Shown here: in pieces, positions 1 to 7,751 of the stretch
Numbering within the stretch: position 1 is the stretch's first letter
Layout: each line of letters opens with the position of its first letter
Origin: Planctomycetota bacterium
GTDB taxonomy: Bacteria; Planctomycetota; Planctomycetia; Planctomycetales; Planctomycetaceae
DNA: 36,906 nucleotides
NCBI GenBank assembly: GCA_018242525.1
Contig: JAFEBS010000017.1
Coordinates: forward strand, 1 to 36,906
Reading direction: 5' to 3'
The notes under the pieces: generated by a model
Databases searched by the model: none
The model's input: only the letters and a program-made list of their open reading frames with translations
What the model was told of the DNA's origin: nothing
Made by a program: the position numbers and the translations under genes

Positions 1-29
1 AGACTTAGTGGGCGCTGGCCCTGCCTGTT

Positions 30-689
30 ATGGCAACCGCCGACGCGGGGAAATTCACGGCACATTGGGATCGAACTACCGGTACGTCGACATCAATCAC
101 AACAGATTGGAGCTACAGCGGAAGCGTTTCGTACTTCGTTGTTTCCGTCGATGTTGCCGCGTCAGAGCATAAGCAGATCTCAGAGGACTTCAAAAACACA
201 ACTTCCGTTGATTTGGGGGCCAAAGCGGCTTTTAAGGCCGCGATTGCCTACCCAGGCTGGTTTAGGTCGAATCTTTTCAGGCATAAGCGAGTAAAGGAGA
301 ACCTGAGAGAATTCGAGGACTTCTTCGGGCCGAAGGGTACGCTTCGATATTATCCGACGCACCTGATCATGGTTCGAGGATTCACGGCGGCGTTTGAAAA
401 CTCACAGAAATGGACATACGACTATGATCGCAAGTTCCAAGCCTCTGTTGGGGGAGGATTCTCCGTAGCCGGAATTCGGTTCGGCAGCAAGGCCACGTAT
501 GGAAGTCACGTTACTGAGCACAGTATTGACCAGTCCAATACGTCACTGAAGTTTTCGGACGGCGAAGGTACCCTGCGCTTTGTGGGATATGTGGTCAAGA
601 AGAACACGCTGTGGGATTCGGTAGTCAGGTTCAGTCCCATTGACGAGCTTGGTAACGCAATCGAGTCCGTTGGATACAAATTCCACTAG
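30..689 (+). CDS. Hypothetical protein of unknown family (219 aa)
   Basis: I do not recognise this protein. It has no signal peptide or membrane segment. It is rich in aromatic residues and short beta-prone stretches; the C-terminal third alternates Ser/Thr/Gly with hydrophobics, which suggests a mostly beta fold. An in-frame stop lies at 6-8 and ATG 30 is the first usual start after it, but no Shine-Dalgarno is visible, so this could also be the 3' piece of a gene broken or truncated at the window edge. The next gene starts 11 bp downstream, so the two are probably co-transcribed. Base composition is lower in GC than the genome to the right, in line with an acquired island. A pore-former-like beta protein is a guess only. 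Confidence 0.6.
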   Translation: MATADAGKFTAHWDRTTGTSTSITTDWSYSGSVSYFVVSVDVAASEHKQISEDFKNTTSVDLGAKAAFKAAIAYPGWFRSNLFRHKRVKENLREFEDFFGPKGTLRYYPTHLIMVRGFTAAFENSQKWTYDYDRKFQASVGGGFSVAGIRFGSKATYGSHVTEHSIDQSNTSLKFSDGEGTLRFVGYVVKKNTLWDSVVRFSPIDELGNAIESVGYKFH

Positions 690-700
690 AGCATCTACCA

Positions 701-1192
701 ATGAAATTCGTCGTGAGTTGTCTCTGCCTTGCTGCAACTACTCTCGTGTTGCTGCCGAGCGACGCTGCCGCTAACAGTCGGCGAGGAGGTTGCCATGTCG
801 TTTGTTGCTGTACCGAGTACACGACGACAACGTTACTTCCGCTTTGCCCTAAGATTGCAAAGGTGAGCTATGGTACAGCGGAAGAAGGTAAGGGAAAGAT
901 TGTAAATCGATTCGTTGCGGAGGAAGCAAAGCGGCGCGGTGTTGTAATCCGACCGCTTTCATATTTCGTCGCTGAATTCACCGGTCCACCTTCGCAGATC
1001 GAGTGGTTCAGGCGGAATTACGCCGTTCTGCTATGTGGCTTCAATCCTGAGATGGTGATAAATGATGAAGCAGCGTATCGCTCCTGTTCTGGCCACGTGC
1101 GTGAATGGATGAAGCTCGTCGATGAAGGGAAATACGAGAATCTGATGGATGACCAGTTCCTGTTCTGTCCGAATTGCTGTACGACGCCATAA
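701..1192 (+). CDS. Secreted cysteine-rich hypothetical protein (163 aa)
   Basis: The first ~24 residues form a signal peptide (MKF..., a hydrophobic run, then SDAAANS). The mature part is rich in cysteine: a CHVVCCC cluster near the N-terminus, single Cys in the middle, and FCPNCC close to the C-terminus. The clusters suggest a disulfide-stabilised extracellular protein or a metal-binding one. I recognise no family. It sits between an unknown protein and a secreted nuclease on the same strand with gaps of 11 and 31 bp, so the three probably form one operon. One possibility is that it partners or inhibits the nuclease; nothing in the sequence proves this. Confidence 0.65.
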   Translation: MKFVVSCLCLAATTLVLLPSDAAANSRRGGCHVVCCCTEYTTTTLLPLCPKIAKVSYGTAEEGKGKIVNRFVAEEAKRRGVVIRPLSYFVAEFTGPPSQIEWFRRNYAVLLCGFNPEMVINDEAAYRSCSGHVREWMKLVDEGKYENLMDDQFLFCPNCCTTP

Positions 1193-1223
1193 GACGCAAA
1201 ATGACTTGCTGAAGGGGATTAAT

Positions 1224-2309
1224 GTGACAATTCGTTTGTTCACCTTGTGCGTTACCTTCTTCTCGGTTTCATCAGCATGGGCTTTCGGTCCCGAGGGTCA
1301 CACGCTTGTCGGGACGATCGCAGAGAGGGTTCTCCTAACAAGAAACCCTTCTGCCGCGACTAAAGTCAAAGCCTTGCTAAATTCAATCCCTTTAGGCGAA
1401 GCTGCAAGAATTGCAGACGACATTAAGAGCTGGGATGGCACTCCACGAAGTGGACTTCCATGGACCATGGACACCGTCGTGCGCCACGACGTGTGGGAGT
1501 TTTTGCAAACGAATTCCAACATGGCGGGTGGCCATGGTCACAGTGGCGCAGATCATCATAATTTTCACTACACTGACATCTCGATTGACGGTGCGTTGAA
1601 ATACAGTCCTACCGTCGCTGGGGCTGGTCCGACGGATGTGGTAAAGATGATCACCCACTGCATCGACGTAATCGAGGGAACGGCGTCCACGCCGGACGCT
1701 TATGCAATTAATCAACGAGTGGCTGTCATATTGCTGTGTCATTATCTAGGTGACATTCATCAGCCACTGCATGTTGGCGCAGTCTATTTCGACGGGACCG
1801 GAAAAAGAGTCGATCCGAATGTGGCGCCGGGCGCATTACCCACGCACGGGGGCAATGATATCAGAGTTCATGTTGGCGGTACGGGTACGTTTGCGTTGCA
1901 TGCTTATTGGGATGGGAAGTCGATTGATGAAGCTGTTCATAAACTCACTGGACACGGGGGATCTTTCTCCAGCTCCGAGATTGATTCCTTATTTGCAACG
2001 GCCAAACCAACGAAGGCAGATGGTAGCACGCCCCTTGAAACGATTCCTCCTCTCGGCAGCTTGTCTGGCTTGTCTACCATGTGGGCAGATGAGATTTTGC
2101 CGATTGCTAAAGAATCGCATGACAAGTTGGATTTTCAAGTTCTAACTCCCCCCGCACACTTAGGGCACTATACGTTCAAATGGGACGCCAAGGAAAGAAC
2201 GCCTGGAACCTATCCGGGTTTCGCAGGTGACGTCGTGGGAAAGTCAATTCACCGCGCTGGGTGGCGCTTGGCACTCCTGTTGGAACGAGTCGCACCAAAA
2301 TTGCCGTGA
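1224..2309 (+). CDS. Secreted S1/P1-type zinc-dependent nuclease
   Basis: S1/P1 nucleases cut single-stranded DNA and RNA with a trinuclear zinc centre. I chose the GTG at 1224 because GAAGGGG lies 6 nt upstream and translation from it starts directly with a signal peptide (VTIRLFTLCV...SSAWA). Cleavage after AWA would expose FGPEGH; in P1 the mature N-terminal residue and this His bind zinc. Here the usual Trp is Phe. Other ligands are visible: DDIKSWD, HHNFHYTD, HYLGDIHQPLH (about residues 173-183) and LHAYWD (about 225-230). The 361-aa length is somewhat above that of typical bacterial members. It is probably exported and scavenges nucleic acid, or acts as an effector. An earlier in-frame ATG at 1149 would overlap the previous gene and hide the signal peptide, so I rejected it. 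Confidence 0.9.
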   Translation: MTIRLFTLCVTFFSVSSAWAFGPEGHTLVGTIAERVLLTRNPSAATKVKALLNSIPLGEAARIADDIKSWDGTPRSGLPWTMDTVVRHDVWEFLQTNSNMAGGHGHSGADHHNFHYTDISIDGALKYSPTVAGAGPTDVVKMITHCIDVIEGTASTPDAYAINQRVAVILLCHYLGDIHQPLHVGAVYFDGTGKRVDPNVAPGALPTHGGNDIRVHVGGTGTFALHAYWDGKSIDEAVHKLTGHGGSFSSSEIDSLFATAKPTKADGSTPLETIPPLGSLSGLSTMWADEILPIAKESHDKLDFQVLTPPAHLGHYTFKWDAKERTPGTYPGFAGDVVGKSIHRAGWRLALLLERVAPKLP

Positions 2310-2352
2310 CCGCGTCAGCATCGGTTGCTGCTTGCCAACATCGAGTAGCCGG

Positions 2353-2535
2353 TCATTTCGGAAGTTCTGGCAGCTTGGGCATGTTCTGCATGGCGGTCGC
2401 TTGAGCGGCTGGCGTGGCATGTGTGTACCGCATCGTCATTGTGATGTCTTGGTGACGAGCCAGGGAGCGGACGAAGTCAGCCCCCGCTGCTCGTGGCAGG
2501 CACTGGCACAAAGTGCATGCCGCCAATGTCGGCTA
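2353..2535 (-). pseudogene. Tyrosine recombinase (integrase) C-terminal relic
   Basis: Read on the minus strand, 2484 to 2353 encodes GADFVRSLARHQDITMT followed by MRYTHATPAAQ and a short tail ending in TGA (2353-2355). This is the hallmark end of a tyrosine recombinase: the His of the LxxHxxxxxT stretch and the nucleophile Tyr in MRYTH. Upstream, to about 2535, the expected LRHTFAS-type box shows only as a degraded WRHALCAS in another frame, so at least one frameshift has occurred. Everything N-terminal of this is missing, and the trail ends near the direct repeat at 2566. It is therefore a dead remnant. Its place beside a split tRNA gene supports a former integrative element. Confidence 0.8.
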
Positions 2536-2565
2536 CTGGCACAGACAGGCTTCCAGCAACTTTCT

Positions 2566-2583
2566 GAGACGATTTAGGACAGC
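2566..2583. repeat. Direct repeat copy 1 (attachment-site-like)
   Basis: GAGACGATTTAGGACAGC. It matches 2683-2700 at 17 of 18 positions (14 consecutive, 2566-2579). On the minus strand it contains CCTAAA, the anticodon-loop sequence of the adjacent tRNA-Arg(CCU) fragment. It also marks where the integrase relic stops. Confidence 0.75.
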
Positions 2584-2682
2584 CCGAGTTGTACTTTCCG
2601 TTGTGCTTTAGCGCTCTCCCAAATACCTGACATACTTCCGAGGCCTGAAAAAAGGCACTTTCGGCGTGTGGATTCAGAAGTG

Positions 2683-2700
2683 GAGACGATTTAGGAAAGC
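2683..2700. repeat. Direct repeat copy 2 / hybrid attachment site inside tRNA-Arg
   Basis: GAGACGATTTAGGAAAGC. Its right part is the anticodon loop and 5' anticodon stem of the tRNA-Arg(CCU) fragment; its left part does not pair with that stem. This is what a hybrid att site would look like if a tyrosine recombinase crossed over in the anticodon loop, with one arm from the host and one from the element. Confidence 0.65.
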
Positions 2701-2729
2701 TCCGCTCTATCCAGCTGAGCTACGGGGGC
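2690..2729 (-). pseudogene. 5' half of a tRNA-Arg(CCU), broken in the anticodon arm
   Basis: On the minus strand, starting at 2729, the sequence gives an acceptor strand GCCCCCG, TA, a D arm (GCTC, loop, GAGC), then the 5' anticodon stem GAGCT and loop TTCCTAA with anticodon CCT at 2695-2693. The 3' anticodon stem should read AGCTC, but ATCGT follows, and no T arm or matching acceptor strand (CGGGGGC) follows at the right distance. The gene is therefore split at the anticodon arm. The missing half may lie at the far end of the integrated element, left of this window. Confidence 0.8.
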
Positions 2730-3119
2730 GAGTGGCTGGGCATTCTACTGGGTTGCCGCAGTAAGCGAAAGATTGCCACGGAATCGGTGGGAATCGGTGG
2801 AGGCCTGCCTCAAATGCGGCCTCCGACGATCCTCTTCGTAATCATTTTTCCACGTCCGGCCACCAGGGCATGGACCGCTTCGTCGCGGGCTGGGCTATTA
2901 ACAGCCCGTGGAAATGGGGAGCTGATCCTCGCCGGGCGGGTCAGCCCCCTTTTTCCACAGGGTGTTAAAGCAAAGGCTGGCACTTTGAGGCTGACTCCGA
3001 TGATGATTGCCGAGCCATTCTTGTCGCCCCCACTCGCGTCTGATAGCCTCGACCAGACCATGAGCATTGATTGCAGCCAATTCGTGTTTCTGATCGGTCG
3101 CGGGATTTGTGAGAATTCG

Positions 3120-5963
3120 ATGGTCGCCGTTCGCACGCAACCTGTCGCGAATCGATTCGCGACGCAGACAGATCTTGCAGCCTGCCCTGGCCGGTGGATC
3201 ACTGTTTCACCAATTCTTTGCTCCTGTCTTTGTGCGTGCTTGTTGGTCTTGGCCGTCGCGGTCGCGTCCACGGGTGCGGCCGAACCTGATGCGATGGGGA
3301 TTGAATTCTTCGAGAAAAAAATCCGGCCCGTGCTCGTCGAGAATTGCTATCAGTGCCATTCCGACGAGGCCCAGCGCCGGAAGAAACTCAAGGGCGGCTT
3401 GCGACTCGACTCGGCCGCCGGGATTCGCAGCGGCGGCGATAGCGGCCCGTTGTTTGTGCTCGACAAGCCGGGCGACAGTCCGTTGATCAAAGCGCTCCGG
3501 CATGACGGACTGAAGATGCCGCCGGATTCCAGGCTGGCGGAGGGGATCATTGCCGATTTTGAACACTGGGTGAAACTGGGGGCTCCGCTGCCAGCGTCCG
3601 GTGGCACGGCGGCGGAAGTCCGGCAGATGGACTGGCCTGCCGCGCGCCAGGCCTGGCCGTTCCGCGTTCCCGTCGAACATCCCGCCCCCACCGTGCAGAA
3701 ATCCGACTGGCCGAAGTCGATCATCGATGCGTTCGTACTGGCAGGTCTGGAGTCGCGCGGCTTGCAGCCTGTGCCGCCTGCGGGTCGGCGGGAACTGATT
3801 CGCCGCGCGACGCTCGATTTGATCGGATTGCCGCCGACACCGCAGGAAGTCACCGACTTCCTGAATGACACATCCCCCCAGGCGTTCGCGACGGTGGTGG
3901 ACCGGTTGCTGCAATCGCCACACTACGGCGAGCGTTGGGCCCGCTACTGGCTCGACCTGGCCCGGTATGCCGATGATCAGGGCAATTCCTTTTTGAGTCC
4001 CACTCCCCAGGCGTACCTGTATCGCGATTGGGTGGTCCGAGCGTTCAATCGTGACCTGTCCTACGATGAATTCATCCGCCTGCAGGTGGCGGGGGATGAA
4101 CTTCCCGAGGGTGCCGCCGACTACGTGGAACGATTGGCCGGATTGGGATTTCAGGGTCTGGGTCCGCAGTTTCGCAAGGGGGCGGCCGGTGAAGAAAAGG
4201 CCAGGGCCGACGAACTGGAAGACCGGCTGGATACGCTTTCGCGTGGATTGCTGGGTCTGACGGTGTCGTGTGCCCGTTGCCACGATCACAAGTTCGACCC
4301 GATTCCGACGCGCGACTATTACTCGCTGGCCGCCGCCTACAACGGTGCCTCCTGGGGCGACCGCATGCTGGCTTCGCCTGAGACCGTCACCCGTCGCCGC
4401 GAATGGGAACAGCAGGTTCAGCAGCAACGCACCGAACTGGAGAAATGGACGGCGGAACAGTGCCGACTGACCGGTCGCCGTGCCCTGGAACAGGTCGACG
4501 CGTACCTGATCGCCGCCTGGCGACTACGTACGGCCCAACAACAGAAGCAGACTGTGGACGAAGCCGCCATGGCGAAGCACGCTGGACTGCAGTTGCAGTT
4601 TTTGAATCGGCTCGCGAAGGCCATTGATGCCGCCAAAGACGGTGAACCACTGCACACCTGGCGTCTCGTCGCGGAGACATGTGCCGCCTCCGATGTCGTC
4701 CCCGAAAAGTTGAGTCAGCAGACACAATCTCTGAAGGATTCTGTCGTCACGGCACTCGGCAAGCAGGATGCCAAGACCGCTCTGGCACCGTCTGAAGAAT
4801 CGCTGTTGAAAACAGTGTGGCAGACGGAGACTGCGCCGTTCTTCGTCAGTCCCAAAGACGTGCCAGGCATTCTCACTGCAGACAGTCGCGACGAATACAC
4901 CAGGCGGCAGGGAGCCGTGGACCAGCTTGTCAACGCGCCTGCGCCGGCCGGTCCCATGATGCCCAGTGTCTCTGGTGGAGGCGTCGCTTTAAAGGTCTTC
5001 GTGCGTGGTAACCCCCTGCAACTCGGCGAACCTGCACCACCTGGATTTCTGCGAATCCTGGGCGGACAGGCTCAGCCAACGGAACGCTTTACACGGCTCG
5101 ACCTGGCCAATGCCATCGCCAGTCCCGAAAATCCACTCACCGCTCGTGTCCTGGTGAACCGTGTCTGGCACTACCACTTTGGACGCGGCATCGTTGCGTC
5201 GCTGGGGAATTTCGGCAAACAGGGGACTCCGCCGACGCACCCGGAACTCCTCGATACCATGGCCGCCCGATTCATGAAGTCCGGGTGGTCATTGAAGGCG
5301 CTGCACCGGGAAATCATGCTGTCAGCCACCTATCAACTCAGCACGGCCCGCGATGCGACCAACGAAGCGATCGACCCCGACAACCACTTCCTGTGGCGGG
5401 CGACTCCGCGACGTCTGGACTTTGAAGCGTGGCGTGATTCGATCCTGGCGGTGTCCGGCAAGCTGGATCCGACAGTGGGCGGCCCGGCCCTGGATCCAAC
5501 GACACCCGCAGTCAAAGAAGTCCCCGGTGCCGATTTCTACACGCGACTGGTGGGACTGGAACTCGACAATCCCCACAACGGGCGGCGCACCCTCTACTCG
5601 ATCGTCAGCCGTTACTCGCTGAATCCCACGGCGGGATTATTCGATGTTCCCGAACCGAATGTGGCCAGCGATCTGCGTCCGGTGACGACGATTCCCCAAC
5701 AGCAACTGTTCGTCCTGAACAGCCAGTTCGTTATCGCCATGTCCCGTGCGTTTGCGGAGCGGTTGAGTCCATCGGCGGACGACCCGCAGCGATTGCAACT
5801 CGCCTGGGAACTGGCCTACGGGCGACCGCCGACCGAAGTCGAGCGAAAACTGGCCCTCGATTTTCTGCAGTCGGCCGGTACCACGGATCTGGACAAACTG
5901 GGGCGTTGGGAACAGTTGTGTCATGCGCTCCTGTCTTCCAACGAATTTGCATTTCTGCCTTGA
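3120..5963 (+). CDS. PSCyt1/DUF1549/DUF1553 cytochrome-c-like planctomycete protein
   Basis: This is a typical planctomycete exported protein. A signal peptide (hydrophobic run around ILCSCLCACLLVLAVAVAS) is followed by a cytochrome-c-like PSCyt1 domain with the haem motif CYQCH near residue 76. DUF1549 (PSCyt2) starts at about residue 195 (WPKSIIDAFVLAGLE; RRATLDLIGLPPTP) and contains a second motif, CARCHDHKFDP. DUF1553 (PSD1) fills the C-terminal third (ARVLVNRVWHYHFGRG). The protein is 947 aa. The frame is open further upstream, but that extension looks non-coding; ATG 3120 puts the signal peptide closest to the N-terminus, and ATG 3060 is an alternative. The DUF1501 gene starts 20 bp downstream. 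Members of this pair are associated with breakdown of complex substrates; the exact reaction is not known. Confidence 0.9.
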   Translation: MVAVRTQPVANRFATQTDLAACPGRWITVSPILCSCLCACLLVLAVAVASTGAAEPDAMGIEFFEKKIRPVLVENCYQCHSDEAQRRKKLKGGLRLDSAAGIRSGGDSGPLFVLDKPGDSPLIKALRHDGLKMPPDSRLAEGIIADFEHWVKLGAPLPASGGTAAEVRQMDWPAARQAWPFRVPVEHPAPTVQKSDWPKSIIDAFVLAGLESRGLQPVPPAGRRELIRRATLDLIGLPPTPQEVTDFLNDTSPQAFATVVDRLLQSPHYGERWARYWLDLARYADDQGNSFLSPTPQAYLYRDWVVRAFNRDLSYDEFIRLQVAGDELPEGAADYVERLAGLGFQGLGPQFRKGAAGEEKARADELEDRLDTLSRGLLGLTVSCARCHDHKFDPIPTRDYYSLAAAYNGASWGDRMLASPETVTRRREWEQQVQQQRTELEKWTAEQCRLTGRRALEQVDAYLIAAWRLRTAQQQKQTVDEAAMAKHAGLQLQFLNRLAKAIDAAKDGEPLHTWRLVAETCAASDVVPEKLSQQTQSLKDSVVTALGKQDAKTALAPSEESLLKTVWQTETAPFFVSPKDVPGILTADSRDEYTRRQGAVDQLVNAPAPAGPMMPSVSGGGVALKVFVRGNPLQLGEPAPPGFLRILGGQAQPTERFTRLDLANAIASPENPLTARVLVNRVWHYHFGRGIVASLGNFGKQGTPPTHPELLDTMAARFMKSGWSLKALHREIMLSATYQLSTARDATNEAIDPDNHFLWRATPRRLDFEAWRDSILAVSGKLDPTVGGPALDPTTPAVKEVPGADFYTRLVGLELDNPHNGRRTLYSIVSRYSLNPTAGLFDVPEPNVASDLRPVTTIPQQQLFVLNSQFVIAMSRAFAERLSPSADDPQRLQLAWELAYGRPPTEVERKLALDFLQSAGTTDLDKLGRWEQLCHALLSSNEFAFLP

Positions 5964-5983
5964 GTCGACTGCTGGAGATGGCA

Positions 5984-7438
5984 ATGTCGGTTGAATTTCC
6001 AATGTCTCGCCGGGAACTGCTGAGCCGTTACGGCAGCGGCGTCGGCATGCTCGGTCTGGCGGCGGTACTGGGGCAGCAGGCTTTGGGAAGCGAATCCACA
6101 GTGAATCCGCTGGCCGAAAAGGCCGCTCGATTCGCTCCCCGGGCCAAGCGTGTGATCCATCTGTGGATGAACGGTGCTCCGTCACAGGTCGATACGTTCG
6201 ATCCGAAACCGGCTCTGGAAAAATATGCGGGACAGCGGCCCGAGAATACGGCAAAATTGAAGACCGAATTTGAGACCGGCGGCCTGCTCCCCTCGCCGTT
6301 CAAGTTCCAGCGCCATGGGCAATCAGGACTGGAAATCAGCGAACTGTTTCCGCATCTGTCACGCTGCGCGGATGACTTGTGCGTCATCCGTTCGATGCAC
6401 ACCGATGTCCCGGTACATGAATCGTCGAACTGGATGATGTTCACCGGCAGCATTCAACCGGTGCGACCCTCCTACGGCTCGTGGCTGCTGTATGGGCTGG
6501 GTACCGAGAATCAGAACCTGCCGGGATTTGTGGTGTTGGGTGAAGGTCAACCGGTCAACGGCCCCTCCAACTGGAGCAGCCGGTTTCTACCGGGCATCTA
6601 CCAGGGGTGTCAGATCGCTCTGCCCCGGACGTTCAACCCGGGCGAGGTCATCCCGCATCTGCAGAACCGCCAGCTTTCGTCCACATCCCAGCGCCGGGAA
6701 CTCGATTTCATCCAGCGATTGAACGCCCTGTACTCCGAACGCCAGGGAGCCGAAAACGCCTTTAACGCCCGCATCGAATCGCTGGAACTGGCGTTTCGCA
6801 TGCAGACATCCGCCGAAGAGGCGTTTGATATCAGCCGTGAAACGGAGTCGACACTCGATCAATACGGTTTGACCGGACCGGAGGCGTCACTGGTTGCCAC
6901 TGTGCCGGGGCAGAGTACTGTTGACCGGACGATTTTCGGCCGCAACTGCCTGCTGGCTCGTCGGCTTGTCGAACGGGGCGTGCGTGTCGTGCAGGTGTAC
7001 TGCGGGCGGGCGCAGCCCTGGGACACGCATTCGAAGAACAGCCAGGGCCATCGCGACTTGTGCCAGGTCGTCGATCGTCCCATCGCCGGGCTGTTGCAGG
7101 ACCTGAAACAACGGGGACTGTTGGACGAAACTCTGATCCTGTGGGGCGGAGAATTCGGTCGCACCCCGACGTCACAAGGGAATGACGGCCGTGACCACAA
7201 TCACTACGGGTTCACCGTCTGGCTGGCAGGCGGCGGAGTCAAAGGGGGACTGGTCCACGGTGCCACCGACGAATTCGGATTCAATGCCATCGAGAAGCGA
7301 ATGCATGTGCATGATCTTCACGCCACGATGCTGCATTTGATGGGTATCGACCACGAACAACTGACGTTCCGCTACAGCGGCCGCGATTTCCGCCTGACGG
7401 ATGTGCATGGGAACGTGGCCCACGAAATTGTTGCGTAA
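5984..7438 (+). CDS. DUF1501 family protein (sulfatase-like), Tat-exported
   Basis: DUF1501 proteins have an alkaline-phosphatase/sulfatase-like fold and in Planctomycetota are usually encoded next to a PSCyt1/DUF1549/DUF1553 gene, as here. The N-terminus carries a twin-arginine-type signal (SRRELLSRYGSGVGMLGLAAVL). The conserved start of the domain is visible as KRVIHLWMNGAPSQVDTFDP, and near the C-terminus come LILWGGEFGRTP, GRDHNHYGFTVWLAGGGVKGG and HDLHATMLHLMGIDH, probably metal- and substrate-site residues. I placed the start at ATG 5984 because GGAG at 5974-5977 is 6 nt upstream; ATG 5978 is also possible. It lies 20 bp after the previous gene, so one operon. Substrate unknown. Confidence 0.9.
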   Translation: MSVEFPMSRRELLSRYGSGVGMLGLAAVLGQQALGSESTVNPLAEKAARFAPRAKRVIHLWMNGAPSQVDTFDPKPALEKYAGQRPENTAKLKTEFETGGLLPSPFKFQRHGQSGLEISELFPHLSRCADDLCVIRSMHTDVPVHESSNWMMFTGSIQPVRPSYGSWLLYGLGTENQNLPGFVVLGEGQPVNGPSNWSSRFLPGIYQGCQIALPRTFNPGEVIPHLQNRQLSSTSQRRELDFIQRLNALYSERQGAENAFNARIESLELAFRMQTSAEEAFDISRETESTLDQYGLTGPEASLVATVPGQSTVDRTIFGRNCLLARRLVERGVRVVQVYCGRAQPWDTHSKNSQGHRDLCQVVDRPIAGLLQDLKQRGLLDETLILWGGEFGRTPTSQGNDGRDHNHYGFTVWLAGGGVKGGLVHGATDEFGFNAIEKRMHVHDLHATMLHLMGIDHEQLTFRYSGRDFRLTDVHGNVAHEIVA

Positions 7439-7751
7439 CGCGCCAATTCCCCCGGGGCCGCAGGGCCCTGGCTGGGTGAATCTCTGGCCCGTTGGGCCGC
7501 AAGTCAAATGGCGTCGTGTCGCCGAGCCACGTGGTGTTGTCGTGTACGCCACAATCGCTTCGCGAATTCCCTTGATCGCCTCAACACCCTTGAGCTCGAC
7601 TACGATGTTTATGCAACATTCGCTGGGGGCGAGCGAAGCGCTCAACCCCAGTCACCCTGCCGAAAAGAGATGAACGAACCGGACCATTCCAAGCGGCAGC
7701 GGTATCACTGGGGGCTCCCGTTGGTCGACCGCAGCCACACTGCCGTCAGAA
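7439..7751. other. Convergent intergenic region with hairpins
   Basis: This is the 313-bp space between two convergent genes. It contains a small GGCCC-GTT-GGGCC hairpin (7486-7498) that could help end transcription of the DUF1501 gene, and a longer repeat-type hairpin at 7623-7651. Short reading frames here have no coding character. Confidence 0.6.
7623..7651. repeat. Intergenic hairpin repeat, CTGGGG...CCCCAG type
   Basis: CTGGGG (7623-7628) pairs with CCCCAG (7646-7651), and inside it GAGC pairs with GCTC around a GAAGC loop. The hairpin at 28027-28053 has the same architecture (6-bp outer stem, GAAG-containing centre), so the two look like members of one family. Confidence 0.65.

Larger units (their letters stand above)
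2310..2786. other. Gene-poor island-junction region
   Basis: Besides the integrase relic, the two direct repeats and the tRNA half, this stretch holds no plausible gene. The 100 bp between the repeats (2584-2682) includes a short GCC-A6-GGC hairpin near 2644-2656 but nothing else I recognise. From 2730 to 2786 there is a small tandem GAATCGGTG duplication. Plus-strand reading frames crossing it are chance overlaps of the integrase relic. Confidence 0.7.

Noticed and set aside
2479..2486. AGCCCCCG on the plus strand as a possible 3' acceptor end of the split tRNA
   Set aside because: No T arm precedes it on the minus strand, and it lies in the integrase relic. Probably chance.
2227..2577. A plus-strand reading frame across the island junction
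   Set aside because: It overlaps the nuclease gene and is antisense to the integrase relic, with no start signal or coding character.
2310..2700. A group I intron in tRNA-Arg(CCU), as known in some bacteria
   Set aside because: No internal guide pairing with the 5' exon, no conserved intron core and no 3' exon on the minus strand could be found. The direct repeat and integrase relic explain the break better.
3207..4427. A 406-codon minus-strand frame within the DUF1549/DUF1553 gene
   Set aside because: Shadow of a GC-rich gene; the composition is basic and there are no recognisable domains.
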